DNA from: Magnetococcales bacterium HCHbin5
GTDB taxonomy: Bacteria; Pseudomonadota; Magnetococcia; Magnetococcales; Magnetaquicoccaceae
DNA length: 64,000 nt
NCBI GenBank assembly: GCA_002753505.1
Contig: PEAG01000005.1
Coordinates: forward strand, 39,809 to 103,808
Reading direction: 5' to 3'
Shown here: positions 8,913-17,523 of the stretch, piece after piece
How the letters are laid out: each line of letters begins with the position of its first letter
How positions within the stretch are numbered: the first letter of the stretch is position 1
Program-made: the position numbers and the translations under genes
Notes under the pieces: generated by a model
What the model was told of the DNA's origin: nothing
Database searches by the model: none
Seen by the model: only the letters and a program-made list of their open reading frames with translations

Positions 8913-9620
8913 TTACTCCCAGGAGTCCCGCATGCGGTATCCCACGCCCATCTCTGTCATCAGCAGTTGGGGATGGGCAGGATCCGGCTCCAGTTTGCGA
9001 CGCAACTGCGCCATGAATACCCGCAACGTATGGGTTTGATGGGTGTCGTTCGGTCCCCAGACCTCCTTCAGAATATGCCGGTGGGTCAATACCCGACCAG
9101 CATTGCGGGCCAAAAAGAGCAACAGACGAAACTCAATCGGCGTCATGGTCACCGGACGACCCGACAACAATACCTCCCGCCGCACCGGATCCAGCCGGAG
9201 CGGGCCGACCTCCAGCATTGTCTCCAGAATGGGACCGTTCTGACGCAACGAAGCATGACGCAAAGCGACCCGGATGCGTGCCATCAGCTCATTGATGCCA
9301 AAAGGCTTGGTCAGGTAGTCGTCTGCACCCGCATCCAACGCGGCCACTTTGTCGTCCTCCTTGCCCCGGGCCGAGATGACAATGATGGGCATCTGACTCC
9401 AACCCCGCAATTCGCGGGTAAAATCGATGCCATCTCCATCCGGCATGCCCAGATCGAGCAGAATCATTTCGGGCGGGTGCGCGGTGGCATACAGTCTGGC
9501 CTCCCGTAACGTTGTGGCATCGGTTACCTCAAAGGTTCGTGCGGTCAGTGCCGTGCGCAAAAAACGGCGCATTTGCAGCTCATCTTCCACCAATAAAATT
9601 CGACACGCCGTATTGTTCAT
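8913..9620 (-). CDS. kdpE: OmpR/PhoB-class response regulator, KdpE-like
   Basis: A 235-residue two-domain regulator. The receiver domain (about residues 5-118) has the acidic pair in LLVEDELQ, the phosphoacceptor Asp in ILLDLGMPDGDG, the conserved Ser in VISARGKEDDK and the Lys in YLTKPFG. The C-terminal winged helix (about 130-232) ends in MTEMGVGYRMRDSWE. The LDLGMPDGDG and GADDYLTKPFGINELMARIR segments are characteristic of KdpE. The start codon overlaps the stop of the upstream sensor kinase gene by four bases (ATGA), so the two are translationally coupled. In other bacteria KdpE activates the kdpFABC potassium-pump operon, which is absent from this window; its target here is unknown. 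Confidence 0.88.
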   Translation of the reverse strand: MNNTACRILLVEDELQMRRFLRTALTARTFEVTDATTLREARLYATAHPPEMILLDLGMPDGDGIDFTRELRGWSQMPIIVISARGKEDDKVAALDAGADDYLTKPFGINELMARIRVALRHASLRQNGPILETMLEVGPLRLDPVRREVLLSGRPVTMTPIEFRLLLFLARNAGRVLTHRHILKEVWGPNDTHQTHTLRVFMAQLRRKLEPDPAHPQLLMTEMGVGYRMRDSWE

Positions 9621-11179
9621 GACAGCAGCTCCTCTTCCGTTGCTTGATTGACGCGCTCGTGTTGGTAAATATCCGGTGGGAGAGGGGGATGCGGTAATTC
9701 GATACGAAATTCGGCTCCCCCGGACGGCTTGTTGGCGGCAACGATCGTTCCACCATGGGCTCGCACAACCCCCCGACATATGGCCAAACCCAACCCGGAA
9801 CCGGGAATGGCCGTTCCTTCGCCCCGCACAAACTTTTCAAAAATCCGCTCGATGCTATCCGCTGGGATACCCTCTCCCTGGTCCTCAATGGTGATGAGTA
9901 CCCGATCCCCCAAGCTTTTCAGTTGCCAGGTAATGGTTGTACCTACCGGAGTATACTTGATGGCATTGTCCAACAAGTTTACCAGAACCTGTTCAAAAAA
10001 AATGGGGTCCACATAAAGCAACGAAACATTTTCATCCACCTGGACGTTGACACGCCGTTCCTGGCACCGTTTTTCCAACCGAACCAGAGCCGAACCGGCC
10101 ATCTCCTCAAAGGGAACCCATTCAGGCCGCAACCGACAGCCCCCGGATTCCAGACGCACCATGTCCAACAGATTGGTGATCAACCGTTCCATCCGTTCGG
10201 CTTCGGTACAGATACTCTCCAACAACACCTGTCGTTGCAGGGGGTTCAAGCTGCCCGCATCCTCTTTCATTGTGGTGCCGGAGCCGATAATGGTGGCCAG
10301 CGGGGTGCGCAAGTCGTGGGAGACCATGCTCAACAAAGTACCCCGCAACGCCTCCTCGTTGGCACGCACGGCTGCGGTACGTGCCTCTTCGGCCAATTTG
10401 GCCCGATCAATGGCCAGCGAAGCCTGACGGGCAAAGGCTTCCATAAAATGGGCGTGGCTCGCATCCAGAAATGTGCGGTCGAGAACACGCAGCAGCAGCA
10501 CCCCAAGCGTGCGAGAGGTGAACAGGGGCAGTGCAGTGAACGCGCTGTCTGACAGTTGGCCACTGCCCCGACCGGCAATCTGCCTGTGCGCACTGCTCCA
10601 GTGCAACAGTACCCACTCAGAGTCGGCAAGGCTGAACAGCTCTGGTGTCGCAGCTACCCGGCTCCATTGGCCATCATCCTGCTCCTGACAGATGGCGGCT
10701 TCGCCACCGAACAGGTGGGCGGCCTGTTGGGTAATGATGTGGGAAACCTCTTTTTCATCCAGTGTGGTCATGACTTCCCGACCCAACTGGTGCAGGGCAT
10801 TGGTCTGTCGCTCCCGTTCCCAGGCCTCCTGTTTCTGGCGACGAATGTGCGTCAACAGCGTGTTGATGACGATGCCCACGATAAAAAGAATGGCAACCGT
10901 CAGGCTGGAGCGTGGGTCCGAAAGTGCCAGGATAAAATAAGGGTGAATAAAGAAAAAATTATAAGCAATAACCGAAAGGGCAGCAGCCAGCAAAGAGGGG
11001 GCAGGTCCGTACAGAAAAGAGACCAGCATGATCGGCAATAGATAGAGCATAACCAAATCAGGCTGCGTCAGCAGATGGCGTCCCCAAAGGATCAATGCAG
11101 TGGTGATGGCCACCGATAACAGGCTGGCCACATAGCCCCGCCAGGGCGATGGGACAATATCAAACTTTTTCAGGTTCAT
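9617..11179 (-). CDS. kdpD: KdpD-like sensor histidine kinase lacking the KdpD/Usp sensor domains
   Basis: A membrane histidine kinase of 520 residues. It starts almost directly with the four-helix DUF4118 region (about residues 15-110), followed by a GAF-like domain (about 140-265), a HisKA domain with the phosphoacceptor His in VSHDLRTPLATIIGSG (about 290), and a HATPase domain with N (LVNLLDNAIKYTP), G1 (IEDQGEGIP) and G2 (GSGLGLAICRG) boxes. E. coli KdpD is about 890 residues, because a roughly 370-residue cytoplasmic KdpD plus universal-stress domain precedes the membrane part. That whole region is missing here, and no coding continuation is visible upstream. It forms an overlapping pair with the KdpE-like regulator. 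A shortened KdpD is expected to sense by other means. Confidence 0.87.
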   Translation of the reverse strand: MNLKKFDIVPSPWRGYVASLLSVAITTALILWGRHLLTQPDLVMLYLLPIMLVSFLYGPAPSLLAAALSVIAYNFFFIHPYFILALSDPRSSLTVAILFIVGIVINTLLTHIRRQKQEAWERERQTNALHQLGREVMTTLDEKEVSHIITQQAAHLFGGEAAICQEQDDGQWSRVAATPELFSLADSEWVLLHWSSAHRQIAGRGSGQLSDSAFTALPLFTSRTLGVLLLRVLDRTFLDASHAHFMEAFARQASLAIDRAKLAEEARTAAVRANEEALRGTLLSMVSHDLRTPLATIIGSGTTMKEDAGSLNPLQRQVLLESICTEAERMERLITNLLDMVRLESGGCRLRPEWVPFEEMAGSALVRLEKRCQERRVNVQVDENVSLLYVDPIFFEQVLVNLLDNAIKYTPVGTTITWQLKSLGDRVLITIEDQGEGIPADSIERIFEKFVRGEGTAIPGSGLGLAICRGVVRAHGGTIVAANKPSGGAEFRIELPHPPLPPDIYQHERVNQATEEELLS

Positions 11180-11667
11180 TGCTCGATCTCATGCAGCTAA
11201 AATAATAACTATCATAAAAATGATACAAGTTTATTAGTTTTTCTTTTTCGTTACCCTTTATTAAGCCAGTGGTGGAGTGACCATTATACGCACATTCGTT
11301 TTGCGCAAAAGTAGTGCCGAATTTTGGGCGGCTTTTTTTGTTCACATCTTCTTAAAGGCTTGTTTGCACTTAGATTTGACTGCATTCAAGTACCGAATAA
11401 AGATCCTTATAAAATCTTGATAACTTTTTCATAAAAATTGACAACAATTTGATTTTCGATGCGCTATCATCACCGCCAGTTCGGAAAGGCACACTGTCGC
11501 TGTAATTGATTACTTTAATTGTTACGAGAAGTTTACACACTTAACATGAATGTAACATGAGGCGAAAAACAGAGGCCGACGTAGCGATCGCGTTCACGCT
11601 TGCTTTTCTGATCGCCGTTATTGTTATGAATGTCCAATCAACAGTTTACAAGGAGAACACCACGCCA
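11180..11667. promoter_or_regulatory. AT-rich divergent control region between kdpDE and the PhoU-Pit genes
   Basis: This 488-base, markedly AT-rich region separates the minus-strand kinase gene from the plus-strand PhoU-like gene and must contain both promoters. A direct repeat AACATGA (11543-11549) recurs at 11554-11560, an 11-base period like that of PhoB half-sites, but its sequence is not a good match to the CTGTCAT Pho-box consensus. A TTGACA-like hexamer lies at 11438-11443 without a well-spaced -10. An in-frame ATG at 11557 overlaps the repeat, which argues that it is not the start of the following gene. Confidence 0.4.
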
Positions 11668-12348
11668 ATGGATACACTGAACCCTTTTAGTGGGATGTTG
11701 GGTAAATCGCCCTTCAAGCTCATCCAAACCCACATGAACAAGGTCACCGAATGTGCCGATCAGATGCCCGGCCTGGTCGCGGCGATGATTCAAGGGGATG
11801 CCAACAAAATTCGCGCGGCGGCTGAGACCGTAAATGCGTTGGAGAAAGCAGCAGACGAAATGCGCAACACCGTCTTCGCCAACCTGCCCAAGAGCCTGTT
11901 CATGCCGGTCGATCGCCGTGACCTGCTGGCGGTGCTGGATCTGAACGACGAGGTGGCGGACCACTGCCAGCACATTGCCAACGCGCTGGTCGCCCGCAAC
12001 TTGCAAGTGCCCAGCGATATGGCAACGGCCCTGCAAAGTACCGTTGAGCAGTGTGTGGGTGTCGTTCATCGTGCCCATGGGGTCATGAATGAGCTGGATG
12101 AACTGGTGGAGACCGGTTTCAGTGGTCGTGAGGCACAACATGTGGCCAAACAGTTGGATGAGTTGTCTGCCGCCCGTGACGCGGCCGTCGATCACATATT
12201 GCAGCTGGGTGGTAAACTGGTTGCCCATGAAAATACCATCTCCCCCTTGGCGGCCGTTTTTTGGGTCCGCTTTTTGGAGGACATTGGCGAAATCGCCCAT
12301 GCGGCCGAAAAATCCAGCAATCGCATCCGCTTGATGCTGACGCGCTAA
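11668..12348 (+). CDS. PhoU-like DUF47 (TIGR00153) phosphate transport accessory protein
   Basis: A 226-residue, all-helical cytoplasmic protein. The N-terminus (MDTLNPFSGMLGKSPFKLIQTHM) and the central FMPVDRRDLLAVLDLNDEVAD block are hallmarks of the DUF47/TIGR00153 family, distant PhoU relatives nearly always encoded next to Pit transporters and thought to regulate them. The ATG at 11668, with AAGGAG 12 bases upstream, is chosen because it gives the usual family N-terminus. The same frame is open back to 11557, but that extension has no family similarity. The pit gene follows after 49 bases on the same strand. The regulatory role is inferred from context. Confidence 0.88.
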   Translation: MDTLNPFSGMLGKSPFKLIQTHMNKVTECADQMPGLVAAMIQGDANKIRAAAETVNALEKAADEMRNTVFANLPKSLFMPVDRRDLLAVLDLNDEVADHCQHIANALVARNLQVPSDMATALQSTVEQCVGVVHRAHGVMNELDELVETGFSGREAQHVAKQLDELSAARDAAVDHILQLGGKLVAHENTISPLAAVFWVRFLEDIGEIAHAAEKSSNRIRLMLTR

Positions 12349-12397
12349 TTATTACCCCCTACCAATACGCATAATCATGCATCGAGGAGATGGTTAG

Positions 12398-13666
12398 ATG
12401 GAAATTATTGCTCAATATGGGTCATTATTCACCGCTATGGCCATGGTCTTTGCCTTTTACGCCTGTTGGGCGATTGGCGCGAATGATGTGGCCAACGCCA
12501 TGGGGCCGCCGGTGGGATCCGGCTCTTTAAGCCTGCGCAATGCCGTTATTATTGCGGCAATTTTTGAGTTTGCCGGTGCCTTCCTCGCCGGTGGACAGGT
12601 GACTGGCACCATCCGCAAGGGCATCGTGGATCCCCAGGTGTTTGTCGCCACCCCGCACCTGCTGATGTATGGCATGACCGCGGCGGTGCTGGCAACGGCT
12701 CTCTGGCTGCATTTTGCCACCAGTCGGGGTTGGCCGGTCTCCACCACCCATACCATCGTCGGGGCCGTCGCCGGCTTTGCCGCCGTCGGTGTTGGCGTCG
12801 ATACCGTTCAATGGGGCAAAATGGGTGAGATTGTTGCCTCCTGGTTTGTCTCCCCGGTGCTGGGTGCCATCCTGGCCTTCCTGCTGACCATGAGCATCCG
12901 CAAGCTGATCATGGATACCGAAAAACCGTTTGAAAATGCCAGAGCATGGGGTCCTTTCTACGTGTTTCTGGTCGGATTTATCGTTTCCCTGATCACCTTT
13001 TTCAAGGGGTTGGAGCATCTCAAGCTGAAGTTGAGCGATATGGAGACTGTGACCGCCTCTTTCGTTGCCGGTGTGATCTGCGCCATTGTCGGCAAGATCA
13101 TGATCAACAAAATTCAGGCGGATCACGCGGCAGACAAGGAATTTTTCCACGCCAGTGCGGAAAAAGTCTTTATCCCCATGATGGCCTTCACCGCTGCTGC
13201 CATGTGTTTTGCCCACGGTTCCAATGACGTGGCCAACGGTATCGGTCCTTTGGCGGCCGTGCTGGATGTGGTCAACACGGGCGGTAAGGTTTCCGGCAAG
13301 TCGCCGTTGCCGTTGTGGGTGTTGACCATGGGTGGTATCGCCATCATCATCGGCTTGGCCACCTACGGAGCCAAGGTGATTGCCACCATCGGTACCAAAA
13401 TTACCGAGCTGACCCCCAGCCGTGCCTTTTCCGCCACCCTGGCCGCTGCCACGGTAACCGCTGTGGCTTCCAAGCTCGGTATGCCGGTCTCCACCACCCA
13501 TATCGCCGTCGGTGCGGTGTTGGGGGTGGGTTTGGCACGGGGTATCGGAGCCCTGGATCTGCGGGTTCTGCTTAACATTGTCGTCTCCTGGTTGGTTACG
13601 GTGCCGGCGGGTGCTTTGGGTGCGGCTTTGATCTTTTTCATCTTGAAAGGGATCTTTGGCGCGTAA
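12398..13666 (+). CDS. pit: Low-affinity inorganic phosphate transporter, Pit family
   Basis: A 422-residue inner-membrane protein with about ten hydrophobic segments. Pit carriers import metal-phosphate by proton or sodium symport. The two internally repeated signature motifs are present: WAIGANDVANAMGPPVGSGS near residue 25 and FAHGSNDVANGIGPLAA near residue 270. Each half is followed by a PVSTTHT/PVSTTHI motif (VSTTHTIVGAVAG and VSTTHIAVGAVLG). The length fits bacterial Pit proteins. It is co-directional with and probably co-transcribed with the PhoU-like gene, and a strong hairpin lies just after the stop codon. Confidence 0.93.
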   Translation: MEIIAQYGSLFTAMAMVFAFYACWAIGANDVANAMGPPVGSGSLSLRNAVIIAAIFEFAGAFLAGGQVTGTIRKGIVDPQVFVATPHLLMYGMTAAVLATALWLHFATSRGWPVSTTHTIVGAVAGFAAVGVGVDTVQWGKMGEIVASWFVSPVLGAILAFLLTMSIRKLIMDTEKPFENARAWGPFYVFLVGFIVSLITFFKGLEHLKLKLSDMETVTASFVAGVICAIVGKIMINKIQADHAADKEFFHASAEKVFIPMMAFTAAAMCFAHGSNDVANGIGPLAAVLDVVNTGGKVSGKSPLPLWVLTMGGIAIIIGLATYGAKVIATIGTKITELTPSRAFSATLAAATVTAVASKLGMPVSTTHIAVGAVLGVGLARGIGALDLRVLLNIVVSWLVTVPAGALGAALIFFILKGIFGA

Positions 13667-13683
13667 AAAGCCAAATTCAATAC

Positions 13684-13724
13684 GCAGGCAGCCTCCAGAC
13701 CAAGCCCTATGGGAGGCTGCCTGC
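13684..13724. terminator. 13-bp perfect hairpin after pit
   Basis: gcaggcagcctcc (13684-13696) and ggaggctgcctgc (13712-13724) are perfect complements separated by 15 bases, starting 18 bases after the pit stop codon. There is no run of T after it, so it would be a U-poor terminator, an mRNA-stabilising hairpin, or a processing site ahead of the PhoB-like gene. Confidence 0.6.
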
Positions 13725-13780
13725 CATGGACTGTGCAACAGGGCCTGATTGTCTTACAATGATCGGTGAGTTTTAATGGA

Positions 13781-14473
13781 ATGGTCACGATATTGATTGT
13801 TGAAGATGAGCCGGATCTGCTTTCCACATTGGAGTACAACCTGCAGCGGGCAGGTTTTCATACCCAGGCCTGTTTGACCGGGGAAGAAGGTCTGAATTGG
13901 ATTGCGGACCATGGTCCGCCCGGACTGGTGTTGCTGGATATCATGCTGCCCGGTATCTCCGGCATTGAGGTCTGTTACCGTTTGCGTGCCCAGGAACAGA
14001 CACGGGCAACGCCCGTCATCTTTCTCAGTGCCAGGGCAGAGGAGATTGACCGGGTGATCGGTTTTGAGTTGGGTGCAGATGATTATGTGGTCAAACCTTT
14101 CAACATTCGCGAACTGATTTTGCGCATTCGTGCCGTTCTGCGCCGCAATGGTGAGGAAACGGTGACCTCCATCAAAACGGAGGAGAGCATCGGTCCCCTG
14201 CGGTTGAACAGAAAACGTCACCAAGTGTGGCTCAATGAGGTGGAGGTGGTGCTGACCCCGGTCGAGTTCAGGCTGCTGTCGCTGCTGCTGGCCCGCAAGG
14301 GGGTGGTACAATCCCGGGAGGTGTTGCTGACCGATGTCTGGCACGTCAACAGTCTGATTCAACTGCGCACGGTGGATGCACACATAAAGCGACTGCGGGA
14401 AAAACTGGGTGCTGCCGGGGATATGTTGGAAACCATTCGAGGCGTTGGTTATCGCATCCAGGCTGCCTGTTGA
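13781..14473 (+). CDS. PhoB-like response regulator
   Basis: A 230-residue OmpR/PhoB-class regulator. The receiver has ILIVEDEPDLL, the phosphoacceptor in VLLDIMLPGISG, FLSARAEEID and YVVKPFN. The winged-helix domain ends in LRTVDAHIKRLREKLG followed by ETIRGVGYRIQ, as in PhoB. The ATG at 13781 has GGTGAG ten bases upstream and gives the family-typical MVTILIVEDEP, so it is preferred over the GTG at 13766. No PhoR-type kinase lies beside it, although the phosphate transporter upstream makes phosphate-starvation control plausible. It could instead pair with another kinase. Confidence 0.85.
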   Translation: MVTILIVEDEPDLLSTLEYNLQRAGFHTQACLTGEEGLNWIADHGPPGLVLLDIMLPGISGIEVCYRLRAQEQTRATPVIFLSARAEEIDRVIGFELGADDYVVKPFNIRELILRIRAVLRRNGEETVTSIKTEESIGPLRLNRKRHQVWLNEVEVVLTPVEFRLLSLLLARKGVVQSREVLLTDVWHVNSLIQLRTVDAHIKRLREKLGAAGDMLETIRGVGYRIQAAC

Positions 14474-14504
14474 ACCTGCCCTGTTAGTCATTCAGTCAAA
14501 TGGT

Positions 14505-14550
14505 TGCGGGGGGTTGGGGAGCATGACACTCCCCACCCCCCCCCCGCAAT
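14505..14550. repeat. Solo-arm remnant of the palindromic repeat family
   Basis: TGGGGAG (14515-14521) pairs with CTCCCCA (14529-14535) inside a longer G-run/C-run stem whose outer edges are ttgcgggg and ccccgcaa. The order ggggagcRtgacRctcccc...cgcaatgg mirrors the right end of the element at 8457-8881, so this looks like a degenerate single arm. The C-run of ten at its right side is a possible slippage tract. Confidence 0.6.
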
Positions 14551-14864
14551 GGGTTTAAAAAAGCAGAAAATGCACTCCTTCATGCCCTGCTGTGTTGGAC
14601 GGCAAAAAACGATACTTGTCGGAAATCCCTTCTCCAAATTGAACAAAATGCTCGTCGTCTCGCCAAAAGATTCTACCTTTTGGGGCCTTGCCGGCCGGCA
14701 GAGGTACTCTTACCTCTGCACCCTACGGAACTTTATCATTCAAATCAGCTCTATCCTCTTACTCCCCGGCTGCCTTATGAAAGTTGGTCTGGCCCGGCAT
14801 GGCAAGCCATGCACAGGAAAATTTTTGATAAATCAATTTTTTTGCATGCATTTTTAATTAATTT

Positions 14865-14878
14865 GTGATAAAAATCAA
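14865..14878. promoter_or_regulatory. Near-consensus FNR/ANR-type site upstream of dsrA
   Basis: GTGAT-AAAA-ATCAA differs from the TTGAT-N4-ATCAA consensus by one base. It lies 254 bases before the chosen dsrA start. No well-placed -10 hexamer was found, so activity is uncertain. Confidence 0.4.
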
Positions 14879-15131
14879 AAAACGATTGGTTCGTTGGCTT
14901 GTCCTCTGTCAGACCTGTCCAGGCGATATTTGGCCATTTTTGTTGTCTGACTGAGGATCTGACGTCGTTTTCCGACCTGCCAGGCATGGCAGCGTGTGGG
15001 TGCGGGGCGGTCCTTTGATTGTTGAGTGGGGCCATGGGAGAGAGATCGCCGGTAGTGGATGACTACCTGAACATGATTGAGTGCTGACCATACAAAAAAA
15101 TAGTCATAATTCTAAATTAGTGAGGTTGACC

Positions 15132-16373
15132 GTGAGCGATAAACAGGCAGATACAGAAGCGTTTACACTGCATCCGACCCCCATGTTGGATGATCTGGAG
15201 TCAGGGCCGTGGCCGAGTTTTGTCAAAGGTTTCAAGGAATCGGTCCAAAGAACGGGAAAAACCATGGTTCGTGGTGTGCTTGACCAACTGAACTACTCTT
15301 ACGAAACCCGCATGGGATACTGGAAGGGTGGCGTTGTAGGGGTTCATGGTTATGGCGCGGGGATTATCAGTCGGTACAGCTTGATTAGCGACAAATTTCC
15401 CGAGGCGGCAGAGTTTCATACCATGCGGGTTCAACCCGCACCGGGCTTGCACTACACCTCCCAGGCGTTGCGGGAGATCTGCGATATTTGGGAAGAGTAT
15501 GGTTCCGGCCTGTTGTCGATGCATGGTCAGACCGGCAACCTGCAGTTGCAGGGGATCAAGGCAGAGCATGTGCAGGCCTGTTTTGACGCCATCAACAAGC
15601 TGGGTTGGGATCTGGGGGGGGCCGGGGCCACGGTGCGGACGGGCTCCTCTTGTGTTGGCCCGGCCCGTTGTGAGCAGGCCTGTTACGACACCCTGGGTGT
15701 TCATGGCAAGGTGCTGGGGTACTATTCGGATTTGACCCATCGGCCCCAACTGCCCTACAAAGCCAAGTTTAAATTTTCCGGTTGTCCCAACGATTGCACC
15801 AACAGCATCCAGCGCAGCGACTATTCGGTGATCGGCACCTGGCGTGACGACATCAAGATTGACGATGCCGAGGTGGAAAAATTTGTCGCCCGGAAAGGGC
15901 TGGACTATGTCGTCAACAATGTCATCAGCCGTTGCCCCACCCATGCCATCACCTTGCAGGGCGGCAGGATGGTGATCGACAACCGTTCCTGTGTGCGCTG
16001 CATGCACTGCCTGAATGTGATGCCCAAGGCCCTTTCGCCGGGCGATGATCGGGGCATCACCCTGCTGGTGGGGGGTAAGGGCCATCTGAAGGTGGGCAAC
16101 ATGATGGGTTCCGTCATGGTTCCCTTCATGAAGATGGATACCGATGAGGATGTGGATGCCTTCATCGAACTGGTGGACAAGATGATTGATTATTGGTCGG
16201 AAAACGGCTTGGATCACGAGCGCATTGGCGAATGTATTGAACGGGTCGGGGTGCAACAGTTTTTGGAGGCGGTCGGCCTGGAGGCCAACGTGGATATGGT
16301 TGCCCATCCGCGGGACAACCCGTTTTTTAAAGCGGATGATGCCACTGCCACTGCGGGTCAGCAAGCGGCCTGA
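15132..16373 (+). CDS. dsrA: Dissimilatory sulfite reductase alpha subunit
   Basis: A 413-residue cytoplasmic DsrA. With DsrB it forms the alpha2beta2 siroheme/[4Fe-4S] enzyme that interconverts sulfite and sulfide, working in the oxidative direction in sulfur oxidisers. Visible features are the siroheme/cluster cysteine motifs (SSCVGPARCEQAC at about 172-184 and SGCPNDC at 216-222) and an inserted ferredoxin domain (RCPTHAI at about 267 and RSCVRCMHCLNVMPKAL at about 286-302). The start is the GTG at 15132, with GAGGT five bases upstream; the open frame extends to 15081 without similarity. dsrB and a dsrL-like gene follow. The presence of dsrL favours the reverse (oxidative) type, but sequence alone cannot prove direction. 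Confidence 0.92.
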   Translation: MSDKQADTEAFTLHPTPMLDDLESGPWPSFVKGFKESVQRTGKTMVRGVLDQLNYSYETRMGYWKGGVVGVHGYGAGIISRYSLISDKFPEAAEFHTMRVQPAPGLHYTSQALREICDIWEEYGSGLLSMHGQTGNLQLQGIKAEHVQACFDAINKLGWDLGGAGATVRTGSSCVGPARCEQACYDTLGVHGKVLGYYSDLTHRPQLPYKAKFKFSGCPNDCTNSIQRSDYSVIGTWRDDIKIDDAEVEKFVARKGLDYVVNNVISRCPTHAITLQGGRMVIDNRSCVRCMHCLNVMPKALSPGDDRGITLLVGGKGHLKVGNMMGSVMVPFMKMDTDEDVDAFIELVDKMIDYWSENGLDHERIGECIERVGVQQFLEAVGLEANVDMVAHPRDNPFFKADDATATAGQQAA

Positions 16374-16435
16374 GTATTACGGAATCTTGTCCTGCATGCC
16401 GTCCACCCATTCAATTTCTAGGAGATAGTGTTTCC

Positions 16436-17512
16436 ATGGCCAACGAACGTAGCTGGAAGACCGTTGAGAACGGTCCCCATTCTCTCGACGGGTTTTTGCA
16501 TCCCGTCAGCGTCAAAAATTATGGCAAATGGCAGTATCATGAGCGGCCCCGTCCCGGGGTTTTGAAACATGTGGCTCAAAGTGGCGATGTCCTGTACACC
16601 GTCCGGGCCGCCACCCACCGCCAGGTAACGGTGGATATTGTACGCCGTCTGTGCGATCTGGCGGATAAATATTCGGATGGCCATCTGCGTTGGACAGTGC
16701 GCAACAACGTGGAGTTCATGACCCCCCACCAGGAAAATGTGGACCCCTTGATCCGTGACCTGGAGGCCCTGGGTCATCCGGTTGGGGGAACCGGTCCCTC
16801 GGTCAGTGCCATCGCCCATACCCAGGGCTGGTTGCACTGTGACATTCCCGCGGTGGATGCCTCCGGGGTGGCCAAGAGCATCATGGACAGCCTGTTTCAG
16901 GATTTTATCCATGAAGAGATGCCAAACCGGGTCCGTCTCTCCACCTCCTGCTGTGAGATCAACTGCGGAGGGCAGGCCGACATTGCCGTGGTGGTACAGC
17001 ACACCCGTCCGCCCCGGATCAATCATGAAATTTTGGCCAATGTCTGCGAAATGCCCAGCACGGTTGCCCGTTGTCCGGTGGCGGCCATTCGCCCCACGAC
17101 GGTGAACGGCAAGCCCTCCCTGATGGTGGTGGAGGAAAAATGTATTTATTGTGGGGCCTGTTTTGGAGCCTGTCCGGCCATGGAGATCAACCATCCCGAG
17201 TATTCCAGATTGGCGATCTGGGTGGGGGGCAAAAATTCCAACGCCCGCAGCAAACCGGCCAACATGAAACTGGTTGCCCATGGACTGCCCAACCGTCCCC
17301 CGCGTTGGCCGGAGGTTTCCGATATTCTCAAGCGCATCCTGGCTGCCTACAAAGCGGGTGGTCGTGATTGGGAACGGTTGGGGGAGTGGATCGATCGCAT
17401 TGGCTGGAAGCGGTTTTTCGAGGAGACGGGTCTCTCGTTCGACAAATCCATGATTGACAACTATCGCCATGCCAGAATCTCATTCAACCAGTCTGCTCAC
17501 ATTCGTTTTTAG
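16436..17512 (+). CDS. dsrB: Dissimilatory sulfite reductase beta subunit
   Basis: A 358-residue partner of DsrA. It carries the DsrB cysteine set STSCCEINCGGQAD (about 169-181), ARCPVAAI (about 211) and a ferredoxin-type KCIYCGACFGACPAMEI (about 235-251), plus the conserved LRWTVRNNVEF segment in the substrate/siroheme region. It begins at an ATG with an AGGAG site ten bases upstream, 62 bases after dsrA, and is followed after 11 bases by the dsrL-like gene. Unlike classic sulfur-oxidiser clusters, no dsrEFH, dsrC or dsrMKJOP genes follow. Confidence 0.92.
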   Translation: MANERSWKTVENGPHSLDGFLHPVSVKNYGKWQYHERPRPGVLKHVAQSGDVLYTVRAATHRQVTVDIVRRLCDLADKYSDGHLRWTVRNNVEFMTPHQENVDPLIRDLEALGHPVGGTGPSVSAIAHTQGWLHCDIPAVDASGVAKSIMDSLFQDFIHEEMPNRVRLSTSCCEINCGGQADIAVVVQHTRPPRINHEILANVCEMPSTVARCPVAAIRPTTVNGKPSLMVVEEKCIYCGACFGACPAMEINHPEYSRLAIWVGGKNSNARSKPANMKLVAHGLPNRPPRWPEVSDILKRILAAYKAGGRDWERLGEWIDRIGWKRFFEETGLSFDKSMIDNYRHARISFNQSAHIRF

Positions 17513-17523
17513 GGGGATGAACC

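Larger units (their letters stand above)
14474..15131. other. 658-base leader region upstream of dsrA with repeat remnant and FNR-like site
   Basis: The first part carries a GC-rich palindromic remnant (about 14505-14550) related to the window's repeat element. The middle is unremarkable. From about 14820 it becomes AT-rich, with TTGATAAATCAA (14825-14836, a half-site pair with wrong spacing) and GTGATAAAAATCAA (14865-14878, one mismatch from an FNR box). I cannot fix a -10 element at the expected distance. Short frames in the region look like non-coding sequence. Confidence 0.45.

Noticed and set aside
12527..13738. 403-residue minus-strand frame opposite pit
   Set aside because: A composition shadow of the Pit gene on the other strand.
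14825..14836. TTGATAAATCAA upstream of dsrA as an FNR site
   Set aside because: Half-sites are separated by two bases instead of four, so it is not a functional FNR palindrome.
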